Part shown: piece after piece, positions 18,328 through 27,274 of the stretch
Layout of the letters: each line of letters opens with the position of its first letter
Position numbering within the stretch: the stretch's first letter is position 1
Assembly: GCA_900315605.1 (NCBI GenBank)
Contig: OMZU01000006.1
Coordinates: 1 to 55,271 of the forward strand
Source of the DNA: an uncultured Eubacteriales bacterium
GTDB lineage: Bacteria > Bacillota > Clostridia > Oscillospirales > Acutalibacteraceae
DNA length: 55,271 nt
Direction: 5' to 3'
The notes under the pieces: model-generated
Seen by the model: only the letters and a program-made list of their open reading frames with translations
The model's database searches: none
What the model was told of the DNA's origin: nothing
Program-made: the position numbers and the translations under genes

Positions 18328-18356
18328 AGTATATCGTTTTTTTGTGAAAAGGTCAA
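18328..18356 (-). promoter_or_regulatory. sigma-A promoter of tyrS
   Basis: TTGACC (complement of 18351-18356), 17-bp spacer, TATACT (complement of 18328-18333), 44 bases before the tyrS ATG. Confidence 0.8.
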
Positions 18357-18507
18357 GGGGTTTTATGCCTTGGAAGTAAATTTTTTGTATAATAATTATA
18401 TGATTGATTTGTCTGAATTTCTGTTTTCTCAGAACGTCAATTATATATGAATGTATTTTCGGGCAAACGACATGCGGACGGACGCCGCAATTTCTGCTCG
18501 AAATAAA

Positions 18508-20376
18508 TTATTTTTTTCTCCTGTATCTCGCCATCTTGTCCTTCTTTTTCTTAAAGTTGGAATTAGAATTGTTTTTTCCCTGTCCCGGAAGCGGAGCAAC
18601 AAGACAATTTTTGCCGTTTCCGATCAAATCTTTTCTGCCGGCTTTTAGCAGAGCTTTTATAACAGTCTGTTTATTTTCGGGGATAAACCATTGAAGCAGC
18701 GCGCGCTGCATTGATTTTTCTTCCGTTGTTTTGGGAATAAACACTTCTTTCATGGTATAGGGATCAAGCCCGGTGTAAAACATCGCGGTAGAGATCGTGC
18801 CCGGCGTGGGGTAAAAATCCTGCACCTGCTTTGGGTGGATGTTTTCTCTTTTGCAGAACAAGGCAAGCTCAACTGCATCTTTGAGCGTTGACCCGGGATG
18901 CGAGCTCATAAGGTAAGGCACAACATACTGATCCTTTTTTTCTTTGCCGGTAAGCTCATAAAACTTGTCGCAAAACCTCTTGTACGCCTCAATGTGCGGC
19001 TTGCCCATTTTGTCGAGCACAGCCGCCGAGCAATGCTCCGGAGCAACTCTGAGCTGACCGCTGATATGGTGGCTCACAAGCTCGCGGAAAAAGCTGTCGT
19101 CTCCGTCCTCGATAAGATAATCAAAGCGGATTCCGCTACGGATAAACACTTTTTTTATACCTTTGATTTCGCGCAGACTGCGAAGGATATCAAGATATTC
19201 CGTGTGAGAAACCTGCATGTTCGGGCAGGGCTTGGGTGCAAGGCATTTTCTGTTTTTGCACAGACCCAGCTTTTTTTGCTTTTCACAGGACGGAAGCCTG
19301 AAATTCGCAGTGGGTCCTCCGACGTCGCTGATATATCCCTTAAAACGCGGATTGTCAAGAAAGCTTTTTGCCTCGTCTATCACGCTTTGCTTGCTGCGCA
19401 CCGTCACGGCTCTTCCCTGATGAAAAGCCAGCGAACAAAAATTGCAGGCTCCAAAGCAGCCTCGGTTGTGAGTGATAGAAAACTCCACCTCGGCAATTCC
19501 CGGAACTCCGCCTGCGCTTTCATAGCATTTAGGATACCATCTTTCGTACGGCAAAGAGTATACCCAATCAAGCTGCCTTGTGTTGAGCGGCGGCATAGGA
19601 GGATTTTGGATCAAAAGCCTGTTGCCGTGTCGCTGGATCAAGGTTTTTCCTCTTACTGCGTCAGCCTCGTCAAGCTCTTTTCTGGCAGCAAGCGCGTAAT
19701 CCCTTTTGCTTTCGCTGACTCTCTCATAAGAAGGAAGCTCGACCACAGAGGATGGAACGTAGTCCTCGGTTGTTACTGAATAACAAATTCCGCGAATATC
19801 ATGCAACGCCTCGACCGTAAAGCCCTCGGAAAGCCGCCTTGCGATTTCAACCGTTTGAAGCTCGCCCATTCCGTAAACAAGAATGTCCGCGCTGCTGTCA
19901 AACAAAATCGAGGGCATTACTCTGTCGTTCCAATAATCGTAATGAGCAAATCTTCTCAGCGACGCCTCAAGACCGCCGATGATGATCGGGCTGTACGGAT
20001 AAAGCCGTCGAAGAATTTTGCAGTAAACAGTCACCGCTCTGTCGGGGCGTTTGCCGTTTTTTCCGCCTGCTGTGTAGGCGTCGTCGTGTCTCTTGCGCTT
20101 GGCTACCGTATAATGTGCAACCATGCTGTCGATGTTTCCGGCGGAAACCATAAAACCCAAGCGCGGCTTTCCGAATTGTGTAAAATCGCGGTCATTTTTC
20201 CAATTCGGCTGAGCAAGAAATGCGACCCTGTAGCCGCAGTATTCCAATACTCTGGTTATGATAGCCGCACCGAACGAGGGGTGGTCTACATAGCTGTCGC
20301 CGCAAACATAAACAAAATCAACGCTGTCCCAGCCACGCTGGCGCACCTCATCAGCATTCATAGGTAAAAAAGCCAT
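18508..20376 (-). CDS. YgiQ-family radical SAM protein
   Basis: 622 aa from the ATG at 20376, which follows GGGGG; a longer in-frame extension reads through the inverted repeat upstream and is not used. N-terminal domain FVYVCGDSYVDHPSFG, then radical SAM cluster C307-x3-C311-x2-C314 (RGCFGACNFCSLAF) that binds a 4Fe-4S centre, and a basic C-terminal tail (NFKKKKDKMARYRRKK). The function of the family is unknown. The gene lies behind spoIIIE on the same strand but is separated from it by a strong hairpin. Confidence 0.9.
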   Translation of the reverse strand: MAFLPMNADEVRQRGWDSVDFVYVCGDSYVDHPSFGAAIITRVLEYCGYRVAFLAQPNWKNDRDFTQFGKPRLGFMVSAGNIDSMVAHYTVAKRKRHDDAYTAGGKNGKRPDRAVTVYCKILRRLYPYSPIIIGGLEASLRRFAHYDYWNDRVMPSILFDSSADILVYGMGELQTVEIARRLSEGFTVEALHDIRGICYSVTTEDYVPSSVVELPSYERVSESKRDYALAARKELDEADAVRGKTLIQRHGNRLLIQNPPMPPLNTRQLDWVYSLPYERWYPKCYESAGGVPGIAEVEFSITHNRGCFGACNFCSLAFHQGRAVTVRSKQSVIDEAKSFLDNPRFKGYISDVGGPTANFRLPSCEKQKKLGLCKNRKCLAPKPCPNMQVSHTEYLDILRSLREIKGIKKVFIRSGIRFDYLIEDGDDSFFRELVSHHISGQLRVAPEHCSAAVLDKMGKPHIEAYKRFCDKFYELTGKEKKDQYVVPYLMSSHPGSTLKDAVELALFCKRENIHPKQVQDFYPTPGTISTAMFYTGLDPYTMKEVFIPKTTEEKSMQRALLQWFIPENKQTVIKALLKAGRKDLIGNGKNCLVAPLPGQGKNNSNSNFKKKKDKMARYRRKK

Positions 20377-20392
20377 GAGAACCCCCTTTTTT

Positions 20393-20454
20393 AGTGTGGA
20401 GTTTGAAGTTTGGAGTGTGGAGTTAATGTCGGTAAAAACTCCACACTCCAAACT
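20393..20454. repeat. long perfect inverted repeat with an extra direct copy
   Basis: An 18-bp perfect stem: AGTTTGGAGTGTGGAGTT at 20407-20424 with its complement at 20437-20454, loop 12 nt. A partial third copy, AGTGTGGAGTTT, lies at 20393-20404. It fills the gap between ftsK and the ygiQ-type gene and may act as a terminator or mRNA stabiliser, but no T run follows directly. It looks like a mobile or dispersed small repeat rather than a simple terminator. Confidence 0.75.
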
Positions 20455-20459
20455 AAATA

Positions 20460-23135
20460 TCAGTTTTCGCGGTTTTGCAAAACATTTCTTCTTTCAAGCC
20501 ATTCGTTATAGGTCATCAAAACCTCTCTGGGCTTTGAGCCCTGGTGAGGTCCGACAACACCCATGCGCTCCATATCGTCGATCATTCTTCCGGCGCGGGC
20601 ATAGCCGACCTTTAGTCTGCGTTGTATCAGCGAGGTTGAAGCCTGTCCTGCGTCAATAACGATCTGGATCGCCTCATCCATTTTGCTGTCAACATCCAGT
20701 CCGTCGTCCTCGTCAGAGGATGATTTTTTGTTGCCTGAGATCTCTTCAACCGCTATTCTCTTGATGGTCTCTTCGATCTCGGCGTTATACTGAGCGGAGT
20801 AGGATTTTTTGATGAAGCCTGTTACGCCCTCGATCTCTTCTTCTGAGGCATAGCAGCCCTGAACTCGGATCGGCTTTGGCGCACCGACCGGTGAAAAGAG
20901 CATATCGCCCTTTCCTATCAGCTTTTCGCCGCCGCCTGTATCAAGGATCGTTCGGCTATCCATATTAGAGCTGACCTTTAGCGCGATTCGGCTTGGTACG
21001 TTAGATTTTATCAAGCCGGTAATTACGTTTACCGTCGGTCTTTGAGTCGCCAAAATAAGATGCATACCGGCGGCTCTCGCCATTTGAGCAAGGCGGCAAA
21101 TGCTGTCCTCGACCTCACCGGGAGCAGCCATCATCAAGTCGGCAAGCTCATCGATCGCAATTACGATTCGGCTCATTTTTTCTTTTGAAACCGGCAGTCC
21201 GTTGATCTCAAGGACAGGCTGAACAAGCTCGCCCTCTTCATTTTCAACAGGCGGATTTTTTTCTATATATGCAAGATTTTTTTCTATCAAAGAATTATAA
21301 CTGTCAATATCCTTGCAGTCATATTCCGAAAAAATCTTGTAGCGGTTAAGCATTTCGCTCACAGCCCAGCCAAGCGCGCCGGCAGCCTTTTTTGCGTCCG
21401 ACACGATTGGAACAAGCAGGTGCGGAATACCCTTGTATTTTGAAAACTCAACCATCTTGGGGTCAATAAGCAAGAGTTTGACCTCATCGGGCGTTGCTTT
21501 GTACAGAATACTGATAAGAATAGAATTTACACAAACCGATTTACCTGAGCCGGTTGTTCCGGCAATCAGCAAATGCGGCATTTTTGCAATATCGGTAATC
21601 ACGATCTCGCCTGAAATATCACGACCCAAAACCGCAGTAAGCTTACTTTTTGCCGCTCGGAACTCGTCCGAATCGATCAGCTCGCGCATTGAAACCATGC
21701 TGACGACCTTGTTCGGGACCTCGATTCCGACAGCTGCCTTACCCGGGATTGGAGCCTCGATCCTGACTCCGTTAGCGGCAAGATTAAGCGCGATATCATC
21801 CGAAAGATTTGTGATTTTGCTGATTTTAACTCCCGGAGCAGGCTGTAGCTCATAGCGCGTTACCGAGGGACCGCGGCAGATATTAACTATACTCGCGTTT
21901 ACACCGAAGCTGTTCAGGGTTTCGATCAGCTTTTTTGAATTATGCTGAAGCTCCTCCATTGCCGAACGATCATTGTCGTTGCGGCTGGGCTTCAAAAGCT
22001 GAACGGGAGGATAGTGATAAACCTTTTCGTCCTTATTGTCTGTGCCGCCCATATTATAGCCGAGGTTTTCAAACTCGTCATTTGGTTGGTCGGATCCTTT
22101 TTTTGCTTCAAGCGGAATAGTTTCGGGATCGGGCTGCTTTGCGCCGTTGCTCAAATGCTCCGACCTCTTATTCTGCGAGATATTGTCAGCGATTTCTTCG
22201 ACAGTCGTATCAGCAGACTGATCCATAGGCTTTCCCGCACGTTGAATAATATTGAGCAAATCGTCTGACAAATCCTTGTCAACGGCGTTTTCCTCGTTCG
22301 GATCTGAAATATCAATGTCAATACCGCTTTGGACTTTCTTTTTTTTCGTTTTTTTGCGCGGCTCTGGATCAAGCGGAATGTCAATATCCTCGGCAACAGC
22401 ACGATAAGGGATGTCTATACTATTGTAAGAATCCCTGTAGTCCTCTCTGGGGTCGCGCGCCTGCTTGACTGCATTTTTTCTGGCTTTTCGAGCCATGACC
22501 TGACGTTCTCCGGCTTCTCTGACTCTTTCCATACGCCTTGCCGCAGCAGAAGCAATATCCTTTACCGACAAATTGGCAACTATAAAAAATAATGCTGCCG
22601 TAAATAACAAGCTCAAAACCAACGCAACTGCTCTGCCGCAAAGCGCGACCAACGGATAACCCAATATTCCGCCGATCAGTCCGCAGCTTGCGGTAAAGTA
22701 TGTATCGGTGCTTGAAGCCTCAGCCCACAGGTTGCCCAGACAGGCAAAATAGTTCATGCCGTCGTTGTATTTTGCACCTTTGATAACATAAACTGCCGCG
22801 CCGAGAAACAGAAAAATAAGTACGCACAAAACAATTTTAAAGGTTTGTCTTTTTACCGCACGCTCTTTTTCGGTGATCACGCACATATACGCAAAAAACG
22901 CCGGAACAAGCATCATGCCCAAGCCAAATACCCCCAGAAAAAAACCGCGAATGTTTTCCCAAAGGCTGTGTCCCTTAATAAAAATCATAACGGTAAAAAA
23001 AACAGCAGCCGTAGCGTAGAGAATCGCCTTTATCCTCGGGCTGACCCCTGCCGGCTTAGCAGCCGCCTTTGTGCTTTTTTTTGACGAAGAGGCTTCCGAC
23101 GCACGTTTGCCTCCCGATTTTTTCTTTGCTGCCAT
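20460..23135 (-). CDS. DNA translocase FtsK/SpoIIIE
   Basis: 891 aa. Pumps chromosomal DNA through the division or sporulation septum. A basic N-terminal tail (KKKSGGKR) precedes about four membrane spans between residues 33 and 188, then an acidic low-complexity linker (about 230-370), the alpha-beta motor with Walker A GTTGSGKS at 526-533 and IAIDELADLMM (Walker B), and a C-terminal gamma winged helix (ASTSLIQRRLKVGYARAGRM) that reads KOPS/SRS-type DNA. The start is the ATG at 23135, just after GGAG. Its neighbours tepA and uppP upstream agree with the Bacillus tepA-spoIIIE region, which favours SpoIIIE. Confidence 0.95.
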   Translation of the reverse strand: MAAKKKSGGKRASEASSSKKSTKAAAKPAGVSPRIKAILYATAAVFFTVMIFIKGHSLWENIRGFFLGVFGLGMMLVPAFFAYMCVITEKERAVKRQTFKIVLCVLIFLFLGAAVYVIKGAKYNDGMNYFACLGNLWAEASSTDTYFTASCGLIGGILGYPLVALCGRAVALVLSLLFTAALFFIVANLSVKDIASAAARRMERVREAGERQVMARKARKNAVKQARDPREDYRDSYNSIDIPYRAVAEDIDIPLDPEPRKKTKKKKVQSGIDIDISDPNEENAVDKDLSDDLLNIIQRAGKPMDQSADTTVEEIADNISQNKRSEHLSNGAKQPDPETIPLEAKKGSDQPNDEFENLGYNMGGTDNKDEKVYHYPPVQLLKPSRNDNDRSAMEELQHNSKKLIETLNSFGVNASIVNICRGPSVTRYELQPAPGVKISKITNLSDDIALNLAANGVRIEAPIPGKAAVGIEVPNKVVSMVSMRELIDSDEFRAAKSKLTAVLGRDISGEIVITDIAKMPHLLIAGTTGSGKSVCVNSILISILYKATPDEVKLLLIDPKMVEFSKYKGIPHLLVPIVSDAKKAAGALGWAVSEMLNRYKIFSEYDCKDIDSYNSLIEKNLAYIEKNPPVENEEGELVQPVLEINGLPVSKEKMSRIVIAIDELADLMMAAPGEVEDSICRLAQMARAAGMHLILATQRPTVNVITGLIKSNVPSRIALKVSSNMDSRTILDTGGGEKLIGKGDMLFSPVGAPKPIRVQGCYASEEEIEGVTGFIKKSYSAQYNAEIEETIKRIAVEEISGNKKSSSDEDDGLDVDSKMDEAIQIVIDAGQASTSLIQRRLKVGYARAGRMIDDMERMGVVGPHQGSKPREVLMTYNEWLERRNVLQNREN

Positions 23136-23222
23136 TTTTAACTCCATAAAACAAGAAAACAAAAGCATTGTTATTATTGTTTTCTATTCAATATAAAATC
23201 TATAAATCAAAGCATTTGGAGC

Positions 23223-23245
23223 AAAGGCGACCAACGGTCGCCTTT
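23223..23245. other. 10-bp hairpin between uppP and the spoIIIE-type gene
   Basis: AAAGGCGACC and GGTCGCCTTT form a perfect stem with a 3-nt loop, 42 bases past the uppP stop. It lacks a clear T run on the minus strand, so it may be a weak terminator or processing site. Confidence 0.55.
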
Positions 23246-23287
23246 ATGATCTCTATTTTGAAAAGCTTGATTAAAACACGTTTTGCC

Positions 23288-24244
23288 TTAATACAGAGGC
23301 GCACCGGTGAACATGTTCACTCCGCTGTTGAGCTCCATAATGGAAACAACAAGGAACACCGAGCCGATGATCGCAGTGTAAACAACAAAAATCAGCATTT
23401 TGTCGGTTTTTAAAAACCATTTAAAAATCAAAATCGAAACATATCCGACAATTGCCGAAACAAGCATACCTGCGACTACAACTGCAATGTTGATGTCAAA
23501 GCCCTCCGGTGAAGTTATCGCGTCAACACCCTCCAGCACAGCGGCAGCGAGGATCGAGGGGATCCCCAAAACAAAGGTATAGTCAAGAGCCTTTTGTTTG
23601 TTGATCCCGCGCATTTCACCCACGGCAAGTGTAGAACCTGAACGTGAAATTCCCGGGAAAATAGCCGCAACTGCCTGCATAAGTCCAACGCAGAGCGCGT
23701 CAAAAGCAGTATAGCTTTCTTTTCCACTCTCACCCTCCGGCAAACCGTTTCTGAGGTGCTTGTAGCTCGATTTTGAATTTCGCTTGTTGCAAATAATACC
23801 GATCGTCAAAAGTATCGAGGTAATTATAAGACATATCGAGGTCATTAGCAGAACCGGGCTTCCTGCAAAAACATCAGCCAGATCCTTTACCTTCATATCC
23901 GTTCCGGGGATAGGGATAAACATAGTAAACAGCGGAAGAAGTCCGATAATCAGCATAAAAATAAGATTTCTTTCGTAGCTCAGGTTTTTAAAGGAGAATT
24001 TTCCTGTGAAAATATCCTTTATCATAAGGAAAAATTCCTTTATCAACGACCAAACCAGCTTGTGATAAAAGGCTATAACCGCCACAAGCGTGCCCAGATG
24101 AAGCATTACGTTAAAGAAAAGATTTCCTTCACCGTTCACACCCAAAACATGCTGAGTTATTGCCAGGTGACCGCTGCTTGAAACCGGCAAAAACTCCGTG
24201 AGTCCCTGAACGATTCCCTGGATTATCGCGTCTAAAGTTGTCAT
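23288..24244 (-). CDS. uppP: undecaprenyl-diphosphatase UppP (BacA)
   Basis: 318 aa. Recycles the undecaprenyl carrier for cell-wall synthesis and gives bacitracin tolerance. Eight or so membrane spans. Family motifs: E17 with FLPVSSSGH (18-26) near the N-terminus, and FPGISRSGSTLAVG in the second repeat. GGAGGGG precedes the ATG at 24244. A hydrophilic loop at about 155-175 is longer than in E. coli BacA. It lies between tepA and the spoIIIE-type gene on one strand. Confidence 0.95.
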   Translation of the reverse strand: MTTLDAIIQGIVQGLTEFLPVSSSGHLAITQHVLGVNGEGNLFFNVMLHLGTLVAVIAFYHKLVWSLIKEFFLMIKDIFTGKFSFKNLSYERNLIFMLIIGLLPLFTMFIPIPGTDMKVKDLADVFAGSPVLLMTSICLIITSILLTIGIICNKRNSKSSYKHLRNGLPEGESGKESYTAFDALCVGLMQAVAAIFPGISRSGSTLAVGEMRGINKQKALDYTFVLGIPSILAAAVLEGVDAITSPEGFDINIAVVVAGMLVSAIVGYVSILIFKWFLKTDKMLIFVVYTAIIGSVFLVVSIMELNSGVNMFTGAPLY

Positions 24245-24277
24245 ATGTACCCCTCCGTGTATGTAATGGAGCAAAGA

Positions 24278-25027
24278 TTATGCTCCTTTTGATTTTTTTA
24301 TCATCTTGTAAAGTGCTTCTATCGCTTCGCTAACAGTACCGACTCTGTCGATCAGTCCTTCCTTTACAGCTTCGCCGCCCTCAAGAATGGTTCCGATATC
24401 CATAACAAGCTCCTCGGTGTTGAGCACAAGCTCGTTGTATCTCTGCTTTGATATGCTTGAATTTTCAACAACAAAGTTGGTGATCCTGTTTTGCATACGC
24501 TTAAAATATTCAAATGTCTGTTGAACGCCGAGCGTTAGCCCGGTCGTTCTGACAGGATGAACCGTCATAGACGCGCTTTTGGCGATAAAGCTCTGCTTTG
24601 CCGCAACCGCAAGCGGAATACCGATCGAATGTCCTCCGCCGAGCACGATGGAGGCTGTTGGCTTTTTCATGCCCGAAATCAACTCGGCAATTGCAAGCCC
24701 GGCTTCGACGTCGCCTCCGCAGGTGTTGATTATCACTAGCAAGCCGTCGATTCTTTCGTCCTCCTCAATTGAGACAAGAAGCGGTATGACGTGTTCATAT
24801 TTTGTGGTTTTAGTCTGCTGAGGCAACACATAATGCCCCTCGATCTGACCGATGATCGTAAGACAGTGGATAACGCTGTCTCTGTGCAGGGTAAGCACCG
24901 AGCCGGTTTCCTCGATTTGCGGATCAGTCTCTTCGTTTTCGGAGCAGATGCTCTGTTCGCAGTCGGGATCATCTCCGCACGGGTTTTTTACAAGCTCGTC
25001 CCTGTCATGATTTTTAGTTTTATTCAT
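24278..25027 (-). CDS. tepA: ClpP-like translocation-enhancing protease TepA (YmfB)
   Basis: 249 aa. A crotonase/ClpP-fold serine peptidase related to TepA of Bacillus, linked to protein export and spore protein turnover. The N-terminal 45 residues are acidic and low in structure (EEEDPQIEETG-type), then the Clp fold: NTCGGDVEAGLAI, catalytic S134 in GGGHSIGIPL, H157 in MTVHPVR. GGAGGTG precedes the ATG at 25027. It is upstream of uppP and the spoIIIE-type gene, as in Bacillus. A stem-loop abuts its ribosome binding site. Confidence 0.88.
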   Translation of the reverse strand: MNKTKNHDRDELVKNPCGDDPDCEQSICSENEETDPQIEETGSVLTLHRDSVIHCLTIIGQIEGHYVLPQQTKTTKYEHVIPLLVSIEEDERIDGLLVIINTCGGDVEAGLAIAELISGMKKPTASIVLGGGHSIGIPLAVAAKQSFIAKSASMTVHPVRTTGLTLGVQQTFEYFKRMQNRITNFVVENSSISKQRYNELVLNTEELVMDIGTILEGGEAVKEGLIDRVGTVSEAIEALYKMIKKSKGA

Positions 25028-25038
25028 CAAATGCACCT

Positions 25039-25067
25039 CCGGGATAATACAAAAATATTATTCCCGG
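25039..25067 (-). promoter_or_regulatory. stem-loop that runs into the tepA Shine-Dalgarno site
   Basis: Minus-strand RNA folds CCGGGAATAATA against TATTATCCCGG with one bulged base. The 3' arm ends in GG that begins the GGAGGTG ribosome binding site. The fold could limit ribosome access. Confidence 0.45.
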
Positions 25068-25260
25068 CATACATCAAAATCTGCATAGTATTTGCTTAAT
25101 AAAAGATATGCAAACCTACCCATTTTAATGAATTATATCTAGTATAACATTTTATACATTATTTTTCAAGTTTTTAAGGTTTATTTCTTAAAAACAATAA
25201 TTATTTTAAAGAATTATAGTAGTATATATTTGTATAACCGTGTTTCGGAGTGATAATTAA

Positions 25261-26553
25261 TTGGATTCTAATATAATAATGGGCGTTGTTATCCTTTTGC
25301 TCGTACTGCTTTCGGGATTTTTTTCGGCAACGGAAACTGCTTTTTCTTTTGTAAACAAGATCCGTGTTCAGCAAAGCGTTGACGCAGGCGATAAAAAAGC
25401 AAAGACCACGCTCTATGTGATCGACCGCTTTGACAAGGCTCTTACAACGATTCTGATTTGCAACAATATTGTAAACCTGGGCTGTTCCTCAATCGCCACA
25501 GTGCTTTGCCTAAGGCTTTTCGGCGATATCGGCTCGGCGATATCGCCGAGCATCGGCCCGGCGATCGCCACCGGATTGACGACCCTGCTTGTGCTGACCT
25601 TTGGCGAGGTCATCCCAAAATGTCTCGCAAAGGAGCACTGCGACGCATTTTCAATGAAAACCGCAGGCATTTTAAAGGGGCTTATGATTCTGCTGTCCCC
25701 CTTGGTGTTTATCTTTATGAAGCTGCGCTCGCTCGCGCTCAAAATTTCCGGCGGAAGCGACGACGCTCCGTCAGTCACCGAAAACGAGCTGAAATACATA
25801 GTTGAAAGCATTGAGGAAGAGGGCGTGCTTGAGGAAAGCGAAAGTGAAATGGTACGCTCTGCTCTTGATTTTGACGAGACTACCGCTGAGGAAATTCTTA
25901 CTCCGCGCGTTGACGTAGTTTTTATAAGCGTTGACGACTCGCCCGAAAAAATCAAGGATATTATAATTGAAAACCGCTATTCGAGGATCCCCGTATATGA
26001 GGGCACAACCGATAATATAGTAGGTATTCTTCATACGCGCGACTATCTTGAGCACCTTGCCGACGGAAAGGCACCCAAGCTAAAAAACATGCTTCAGCCA
26101 CCGTTCTTTGTTTTTAAATCCACTCAGCTTTCAAAAATCCTGAGCGACTTCAAGCGCACCAAAATCCATATGGCGATCGTCACCGACGAATACGGCGGCA
26201 CGCTCGGCATTGTTACTATGGAGGATTTGATAGAGGAAATCGTCGGCGACATCTGGGACGAGGACGAGGAGATCGAACACAGCTACTACAAAATCGGCAA
26301 AAACGAATTTCTTGTAAACGGAGACTTTGAGCTGGAGGATATGCTCGCGCTGTTTGATATGGACGAAAGCACGCTCGAAAGCGATTCGGTGACAGTCGGC
26401 GGCTATATTCTCGAAAACTGCGGCTCGATCCCGAACAAGCGCGACAAGGTCGAAGCAGGCGGCTTCCTGTTCACGGTAATGGAGATCAAAAACCAGCGTA
26501 TTTTACGGGTCGTTGTCAAAAAACTTGACGTTCAAGCCGACGAAAATGAATAA
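25261..26553 (+). CDS. CNNM/CorC-HlyC family membrane transporter (UPF0053)
   Basis: 430 aa from a TTG start preceded by CGGAGTGAT. Four membrane spans form a CNNM/DUF21 domain (residues 1 to about 165, with LLSGFFSATETAFSFVNK), then a pair of CBS domains (about 190-315, EEILTPRVDVVFI and TDEYGGTLGIVTMEDLIEEIVGDI split over the pair), then the CorC_HlyC domain. The family exports magnesium or related divalent cations, with the CBS pair binding ATP-Mg. It is often misnamed hemolysin. The gene is divergent from tepA and stands alone. Confidence 0.92.
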   Translation: MDSNIIMGVVILLLVLLSGFFSATETAFSFVNKIRVQQSVDAGDKKAKTTLYVIDRFDKALTTILICNNIVNLGCSSIATVLCLRLFGDIGSAISPSIGPAIATGLTTLLVLTFGEVIPKCLAKEHCDAFSMKTAGILKGLMILLSPLVFIFMKLRSLALKISGGSDDAPSVTENELKYIVESIEEEGVLEESESEMVRSALDFDETTAEEILTPRVDVVFISVDDSPEKIKDIIIENRYSRIPVYEGTTDNIVGILHTRDYLEHLADGKAPKLKNMLQPPFFVFKSTQLSKILSDFKRTKIHMAIVTDEYGGTLGIVTMEDLIEEIVGDIWDEDEEIEHSYYKIGKNEFLVNGDFELEDMLALFDMDESTLESDSVTVGGYILENCGSIPNKRDKVEAGGFLFTVMEIKNQRILRVVVKKLDVQADENE

Positions 26554-26555
26554 AG

Positions 26556-26936
26556 CTAATCATTTTTCCGCTGCAGTGCCTTGCAAAAGCCAAAAACCGG
26601 TATGCATAGCAAGCCCCAAAGCAGACTGTATAATGGGCAAATCTGACCTTTTACATTCAGCTTGCAGTTATAATAATCCCATACGTTCATTTTCAGCCTC
26701 AAATTAACAATGCAGCCGCACAGAAATTCCAGCGCGGTTATTATCGCACTTCCGCACAAGCATTTGCAAAAAAGCTTCATGCGTTTGTGCCGCCTGTAAA
26801 AATCCCACAGCACAGCAAAGCAACCGCCGCCGAGAACGAGCATTGACAAATGTGTTTTTCCGCGCCACAAAACCTCGATAAATCCATAGGCGATTCCGCC
26901 GGTTATAAACAAAACTATATTTTTTATAATTCTCAA
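26556..26936 (-). CDS. small membrane protein of the CmpB-type putative ABC permease family
   Basis: 126 aa, three or four hydrophobic spans. It matches the pattern of the family annotated as putative ABC-transporter type IV (PF06541): GFIEVLWRGKTHLSMLVLGG, then TALEFLCGCIVNLRLKMNVW and GQICPLYSLLW. The true function is not known, and no ATPase subunit is adjacent. It converges on the CNNM gene with 2 bases between stops. It lies behind the higA terminator. Confidence 0.75.
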   Translation of the reverse strand: MRIIKNIVLFITGGIAYGFIEVLWRGKTHLSMLVLGGGCFAVLWDFYRRHKRMKLFCKCLCGSAIITALEFLCGCIVNLRLKMNVWDYYNCKLNVKGQICPLYSLLWGLLCIPVFGFCKALQRKND

Positions 26937-26940
26937 AAAA

Positions 26941-26973
26941 CCACCGACCTTAGTTTGTGCTAAAGCCGGTGGT
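26941..26973 (-). terminator. terminator of the higBA transcript
   Basis: ACCACCG and CGGTGGT close a stem with an inner CTAA/TTAG extension; on the minus strand six T follow (complement of 26935-26940). It begins 28 bases past the higA stop. Confidence 0.8.
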
Positions 26974-27001
26974 ATTATTATCGTTTTTGAAAGAATAAAA
27001 T

Positions 27002-27274
27002 CTACACAAATTCTATTTTAAGTTTTTTTCCCATAGCTTCTGCAAGTCTTTGGAGAGTTTTAACAGAAGGATTTGCATTACCGTTTTCCAGCTTGCTTAT
27101 GTCGCCCTGAGCAATACCGGAACGTTCTGAAAGCTCTTTTTGTGTTAAACCCTTGGAGTTACGAGCGTCGATCATAGCTTGCTTTATACTGAACTCGGGC
27201 TCAAGTGCTTCGTATTCCTTTTTGAATTCTTCATCCTTCATTTGTTCGGCAAGAAATTCATCAAAAGCTGTCAT
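27002..27274 (-). CDS. higA: XRE-family antitoxin (HigA-like)
   Basis: 90 aa. Neutralises the toxin encoded just upstream and should repress the shared promoter. A helix-turn-helix of the Cro/CI type fills residues about 33-85: KGLTQKELSERSGIAQGDIS, then KLENGNANPSVKTLQRLAEAMG. The start is the ATG at 27274, 4 nt after GAGGAGCAT; a longer frame to 27328 has no ribosome binding site. The start overlaps the end of the toxin gene by 14 bases, so translation is coupled. Confidence 0.88.
   Translation of the reverse strand: MTAFDEFLAEQMKDEEFKKEYEALEPEFSIKQAMIDARNSKGLTQKELSERSGIAQGDISKLENGNANPSVKTLQRLAEAMGKKLKIEFV

Noticed and set aside
18285-18507. T-box riboswitch upstream of tyrS
   Set aside because: No T-box sequence (GGGTGG-type) or specifier stem in the short leader.
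18898-19779. 293-codon plus-strand frame opposite the radical SAM gene
   Set aside because: Shadow frame; the minus-strand protein has the complete CxxxCxxC cluster and expected length.
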